Shown here one piece after another: positions 61,253 through 64,000 of a DNA stretch of 64,000 nt. The stretch is from Paenibacillus sp. Root444D2 (GTDB taxonomy: Bacteria; Bacillota; Bacilli; Paenibacillales; NBRC-103111): contig NZ_LMEO01000045.1 in NCBI RefSeq assembly GCF_001426375.1, positions 244,825 through 308,824 on the forward strand, written 5' to 3'. The position numbers and the translations under genes were made by a program. Under the pieces are notes generated by a model. It saw nothing but the letters and a program-made list of their open reading frames with translations. It had not been told where the DNA came from and ran no database searches. Every line of letters starts with the position of its first letter. Position 1 is the stretch's first letter.

Positions 61253-62218
61253 CTACCACAGGCTCGTTTGCCCTAATTTTTTGGCGGCCTTGTTCACCGT
61301 GAACAATAGAATCAAATTGACGACAGATGTGAACAATCCAATCGCTGAAGCATAAGAATACTTAATCCCCGTCGAGAGAAGTCCCACCTTATACACATAA
61401 GTATCGATAACTTCGGAAGTGCTTAAATTGAGCGGGTTTTGCATTAATAGTACCTTTTCAAACCCAGCATCCATCATATGTCCTACACTCATGATCAATA
61501 ATATAGTAGCAACCGGTAAAATTCCGGGAATATCTACATGCCACATTCTCTGGAGTTTGCTCGCCCCATCCATCACAGCTGCCTCATGCAGCGAAGGATC
61601 AATCGCAGCCAAGGCGGCTAAATAGATGATACATCCGTAGCCTACATTTTGCCAAATACCCGACCATACATAAAGGGACTTAAAGTTATCTGGATTCCCA
61701 AAAAAGTCCACCTTTTCGAACCCGAGGTGCGCAAGAATCATATTAACAATGCCTGTTTTCGGATCTAGAAGTTGCATAATAATACCGATCATCACGACCA
61801 TGGAAATAAAGTGTGGCGCGTAGGTGATCATCTGTACAGACTTTTTAACGGAAGAACGACCTACATAGTTTAAACAAAGCGCTAGAAAAATAGGAAACGG
61901 AAACCCGGCCAGAAGTCCGTAAAAACTAATGCCAAGTGTGTTCTTGATAACCTTCCAAAATTCATAGGAGTTAAAAAAGGTCTTAAAATGCTTCAGCCCT
62001 ACCCAATCGCTCCCGAAAAATCCTTTATGAGGCACATAATCCTGAAAGGCAATCACTGCACCGTACATCGGTATATATTTAAATATTAGAATGTACAGAA
62101 TTGGCAATAAAGACAACAAGTACAACTGAGGTACTTTTTTCATATTGCGGAAAAGCTTAATCACGATATTGGTTCGTTGCTTACTGCGTACGCTTCGAAT
62201 TTCCTTGACGATTTCCAA
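61253..62218 (-). CDS. sugar ABC transporter permease (LplB type)
   Basis: Permease of about 321 residues. Marks: LYLLSLLPILYILIFKYIPMYGAVIAFQDY, EAA loop LHEAAVMDGASKLQRMWHVDIPGI, C-terminal NKAAKKLGQTSLW. The TTG at 62218 is chosen because GGAGGAGG lies six bases upstream and the length then matches the family. An ATG at 62278 has no ribosome site and falls inside the promoter block. It is the first gene of the operon; no ATPase gene is present. Confidence 0.9.
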   Translation of the reverse strand: MEIVKEIRSVRSKQRTNIVIKLFRNMKKVPQLYLLSLLPILYILIFKYIPMYGAVIAFQDYVPHKGFFGSDWVGLKHFKTFFNSYEFWKVIKNTLGISFYGLLAGFPFPIFLALCLNYVGRSSVKKSVQMITYAPHFISMVVMIGIIMQLLDPKTGIVNMILAHLGFEKVDFFGNPDNFKSLYVWSGIWQNVGYGCIIYLAALAAIDPSLHEAAVMDGASKLQRMWHVDIPGILPVATILLIMSVGHMMDAGFEKVLLMQNPLNLSTSEVIDTYVYKVGLLSTGIKYSYASAIGLFTSVVNLILLFTVNKAAKKLGQTSLW

Positions 62219-62275
62219 TCCAAACCTCCTCCTCTCTTTTGCTATCTTTATGATAGTTTCTTGAGGAAGAGCGAG

Positions 62276-62322
62276 CATACTAGTTTTTTAAGCACCTATT
62301 CAACTAAATTATGGTACCCGCC
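62276..62322 (-). promoter_or_regulatory. shared promoter block, copy 3
   Basis: Plus-strand CATACTAGTTTTTTAAGCAC then CTATTCAACTAAATTATGG and TACCCGCC. It is nearly the same as the 51571 copy and related to the 43998 copy. It lies between the kinase terminator and the permease gene. Confidence 0.65.
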
Positions 62323-62340
62323 TTCATTTTCACAAAAAAA

Positions 62341-62386
62341 AGAAATAATGATAACGCTGCAGCCGTGCAGCCATACCATTATTTCT
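62341..62386 (-). terminator. terminator after the histidine kinase gene
   Basis: AGAAATAATG (62341-62350) pairs with CATTATTTCT (62377-62386), enclosing a second stem built on GCTGCA. The minus strand then has TTTTTTTT. Confidence 0.85.
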
Positions 62387-62402
62387 CTAAAGTGCAGCGA
62401 AA

Positions 62403-64000
62403 TTAGGATAACAAATCCACTTCGCCATTCTTGCTAGGCATTCGCAGTGTGACCTTCGCCCCCGTCATCGACTCATTGTCTGAGATGGAGAGCCCGTATT
62501 TATCGCCAAATACGATTTGAATGCGGCTGTGTACGTTCAACAGACCGATACCTCCCTCCCGTGCTTCGCGTTCTGGCAAGTGGGTATGCGTCTGCTGCAT
62601 ACTTAGCTTTGACTGGAGATCCATAAGCCTCTCAGGCGCAATGCCGGTACCGTTGTCGGTTACTGTCACGACGAAATCATCGTTATCGATGAACGCATCG
62701 ATGCTAATCTGATGGTGACTCTCGATCCCATCGGGAAAAGCATGCTTAAACACATTCTCGACCAACGGCTGCAAAGTAAGCCGCACCATTTTTTTCAATA
62801 ATAGGTCGGGAGGGATCAGCACCTCAACTTCGAAAGTGTACCCTAAACGATAATTCATAATGTTCATAAAGTGCAGCACATGCTTCAATTCATTGGCTAC
62901 TGTAATTTCCTCCAAGTCGGCTCTCACCGAATAACGAAGCATGTAAGAAAGGGATCGCACAATCTCCTTGATCTCCTGAGAATCCTGGACGACGGCATAA
63001 CAAACAATCGTTTCCAACGTATTGTACAGAAAGTGGGGATTGATTTGCAGCTGCAAGGCTTGGAATTCGGCTGCTTGCCTTCTGAGGAGGTATTCCTTAT
63101 TTTTCAGCTCCTCGGCATAGACTTGCTCCATCAGCTCCTGCAATCTGGTTACCATCATATTGTAGCTCACAAACAGGCGGTCCATCTCGTCGGTCCTTCC
63201 GATGATCGCTACACGCGTCCAATCGCCCTTTTCCGTTCGGCGCATCCCGTTTTCCAGTATTTTGATTGGCCTTATAATAGACTGCCCGAAACGGTAGGCA
63301 AGAATCAAAGCAATGATTAAGGCAATGGCACAGGTGATTAGGGTGGTTTTTCTAATATTCGTGACCGGCGCTCTAAGCTCGTCCAGCGGCAGAGAAGCAA
63401 CCAATGTCCAGCCCGAATAATCAGATCTCCGGTTAAAATGAACCCGTTCTATCCCGTCCTTATAATTAAAAATGCGATTTTGATTTTCCTTTAACTTCGT
63501 CAACAGTTTCTCATTCAGCTGCTTACCGATCATCTCGGTCTTAGGGTGGTACACAATTTTGCCGTTGTCGTTAACAATGTAGAAATAGCCGGTCTCCCCT
63601 AGGCGGATACCCTTCCATAACGATGTAAGCTCTTCGATGTTTAACTCAATGCCCAGGATCCCCTTGAATACCTTCGATGTCTGGCGATCGGATATTTTGC
63701 GGGTTAAGGCGAGTCTTCCATCCAAGAAACTCCAGTCCATAATCGTCAATTTTCCGTCGTTATTCGTAATCTCCTTTAATGATTCGAGTTTATCCAGCAA
63801 CACGGAATGACTGAAATCAGTTTCTGCGTTATGGTCATAGATGCTCAGACCATTATATCCAAGCAAATAAACCATGCTGATTTCGGGATTATTGATGAAA
63901 AGGGGTTGTATTACCTTTTCTTTAATCGGTCTGATCGACAAAAAATACGAGACGAAGTTATTTTTGTCCAGGTTCAAAAACTCCTTCACATTCGTAGAAG
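62403..64000 (-). CDS. sensor histidine kinase (YesM type), 5' end outside the window
   Basis: At least 532 residues; the frame stays open to the window edge, so the N-terminal membrane helix and the true start are missing. Visible parts: the Cache sensor (LGETGYFYIVNDNGKIVYHPKTEMIGKQL), a membrane helix (TTLITCAIALIIALILAYRFG), HAMP, QINPHFLYNTLETI with the phospho-His, and the ATPase domain (LTLQPLVENVFKHAF, DNGTGI, GGIGLLNVHSRI). Its response-regulator partner is not downstream and probably lies beyond the window. It likely senses a sugar for the importer operon that follows. Confidence 0.93.
   Translation of the reverse strand, partial: STNVKEFLNLDKNNFVSYFLSIRPIKEKVIQPLFINNPEISMVYLLGYNGLSIYDHNAETDFSHSVLLDKLESLKEITNNDGKLTIMDWSFLDGRLALTRKISDRQTSKVFKGILGIELNIEELTSLWKGIRLGETGYFYIVNDNGKIVYHPKTEMIGKQLNEKLLTKLKENQNRIFNYKDGIERVHFNRRSDYSGWTLVASLPLDELRAPVTNIRKTTLITCAIALIIALILAYRFGQSIIRPIKILENGMRRTEKGDWTRVAIIGRTDEMDRLFVSYNMMVTRLQELMEQVYAEELKNKEYLLRRQAAEFQALQLQINPHFLYNTLETIVCYAVVQDSQEIKEIVRSLSYMLRYSVRADLEEITVANELKHVLHFMNIMNYRLGYTFEVEVLIPPDLLLKKMVRLTLQPLVENVFKHAFPDGIESHHQISIDAFIDNDDFVVTVTDNGTGIAPERLMDLQSKLSMQQTHTHLPEREAREGGIGLLNVHSRIQIVFGDKYGLSISDNESMTGAKVTLRMPSKNGEVDLLS

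Noticed and set aside
62219..62278. Longer form of the LplB-type permease
   Set aside because: The ATG at 62278 has no ribosome site and lies in the shared promoter block; the TTG at 62218 has GGAGGAGG and gives the family length.

Overview
This window looks like chromosome from a Paenibacillus-type Firmicute. The signs are strong GGAGG ribosome sites with ATG, GTG and TTG starts, lipoprotein sugar-binding proteins, LplB/LplC-type permeases without their own ATPase, YesM/YesN-type two-component pairs, a large S-layer-homology protein, secreted multi-domain glycan enzymes with FN3 and F5/8C modules, and WTGNAANCGNWNNCW (cre-like) boxes. No rRNA, tRNA, CRISPR array, transposase or prophage gene was seen. 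Nearly all genes lie on the minus strand; the exception is a plus-strand island at about 35.5-40.1 kb.

Layout, left to right. 0-2 kb: a chemoreceptor. 2.1-7.9 kb: a complete ribose operon transcribed rbsR-rbsK-rbsD-rbsA-rbsC-rbsB, with two LacI-type operators upstream. 8.2-10.9 kb: a sugar-lactonase-like amidohydrolase paired with an ADP-ribosylglycohydrolase-fold protein. 10.9-12.1 kb: a gene-poor stretch with dispersed repeats and hairpins. 12.1-18.3 kb: an oligosaccharide ABC importer (two permeases and a binding protein) followed by an unassigned glycosidase-like protein and a 49-residue protein. 18.4-21.8 kb: its probable YesN/YesM regulators. 21.9-25.1 kb: a secreted GxGYxYP protein. 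25.3-27.7 kb: a GGDEF-EAL c-di-GMP enzyme. 28-34.6 kb: an operon joining a PotABCD-like importer to a nucleoside hydrolase and an adenine deaminase, which reads as a purine nucleoside uptake and salvage unit. 34.8-37.6 kb: a DUF2294 protein, a c-di-GMP-I riboswitch with terminator in front of a lone CheY-like receiver, and a ParA plus small DNA-binding protein cassette containing many TACAG repeats. 38.2-40.1 kb: an HxlR regulator divergent from a quinone-reductase-like flavoprotein and an SDR protein that lacks the usual catalytic pair. 40.2-43.8 kb: an SLH protein. 44-58.5 kb: a glycan-degradation region with GH105, GH29, an aldo/keto reductase, two large secreted proteins sharing a catalytic module of unknown family, a GH8 enzyme and an AraC regulator. 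58.7-64 kb: a second ATPase-less sugar importer and a histidine kinase cut by the window end.

The genes fit a soil or rhizosphere bacterium that senses plant or microbial glycans, secretes modular enzymes, imports the products through transporters that probably share a remote MsmX-type ATPase, and tunes this by catabolite repression. The strongest regulatory finds are the c-di-GMP riboswitch, a nearly identical promoter block in front of three surface or uptake transcription units, a hairpin between the purine binding-protein gene and the rest of its operon, and a stem that would mask the ribosome site of the histidine kinase gene. The most system-like unfamiliar element is the ParA/small-protein cassette with iteron-like repeats next to the c-di-GMP-controlled CheY gene.
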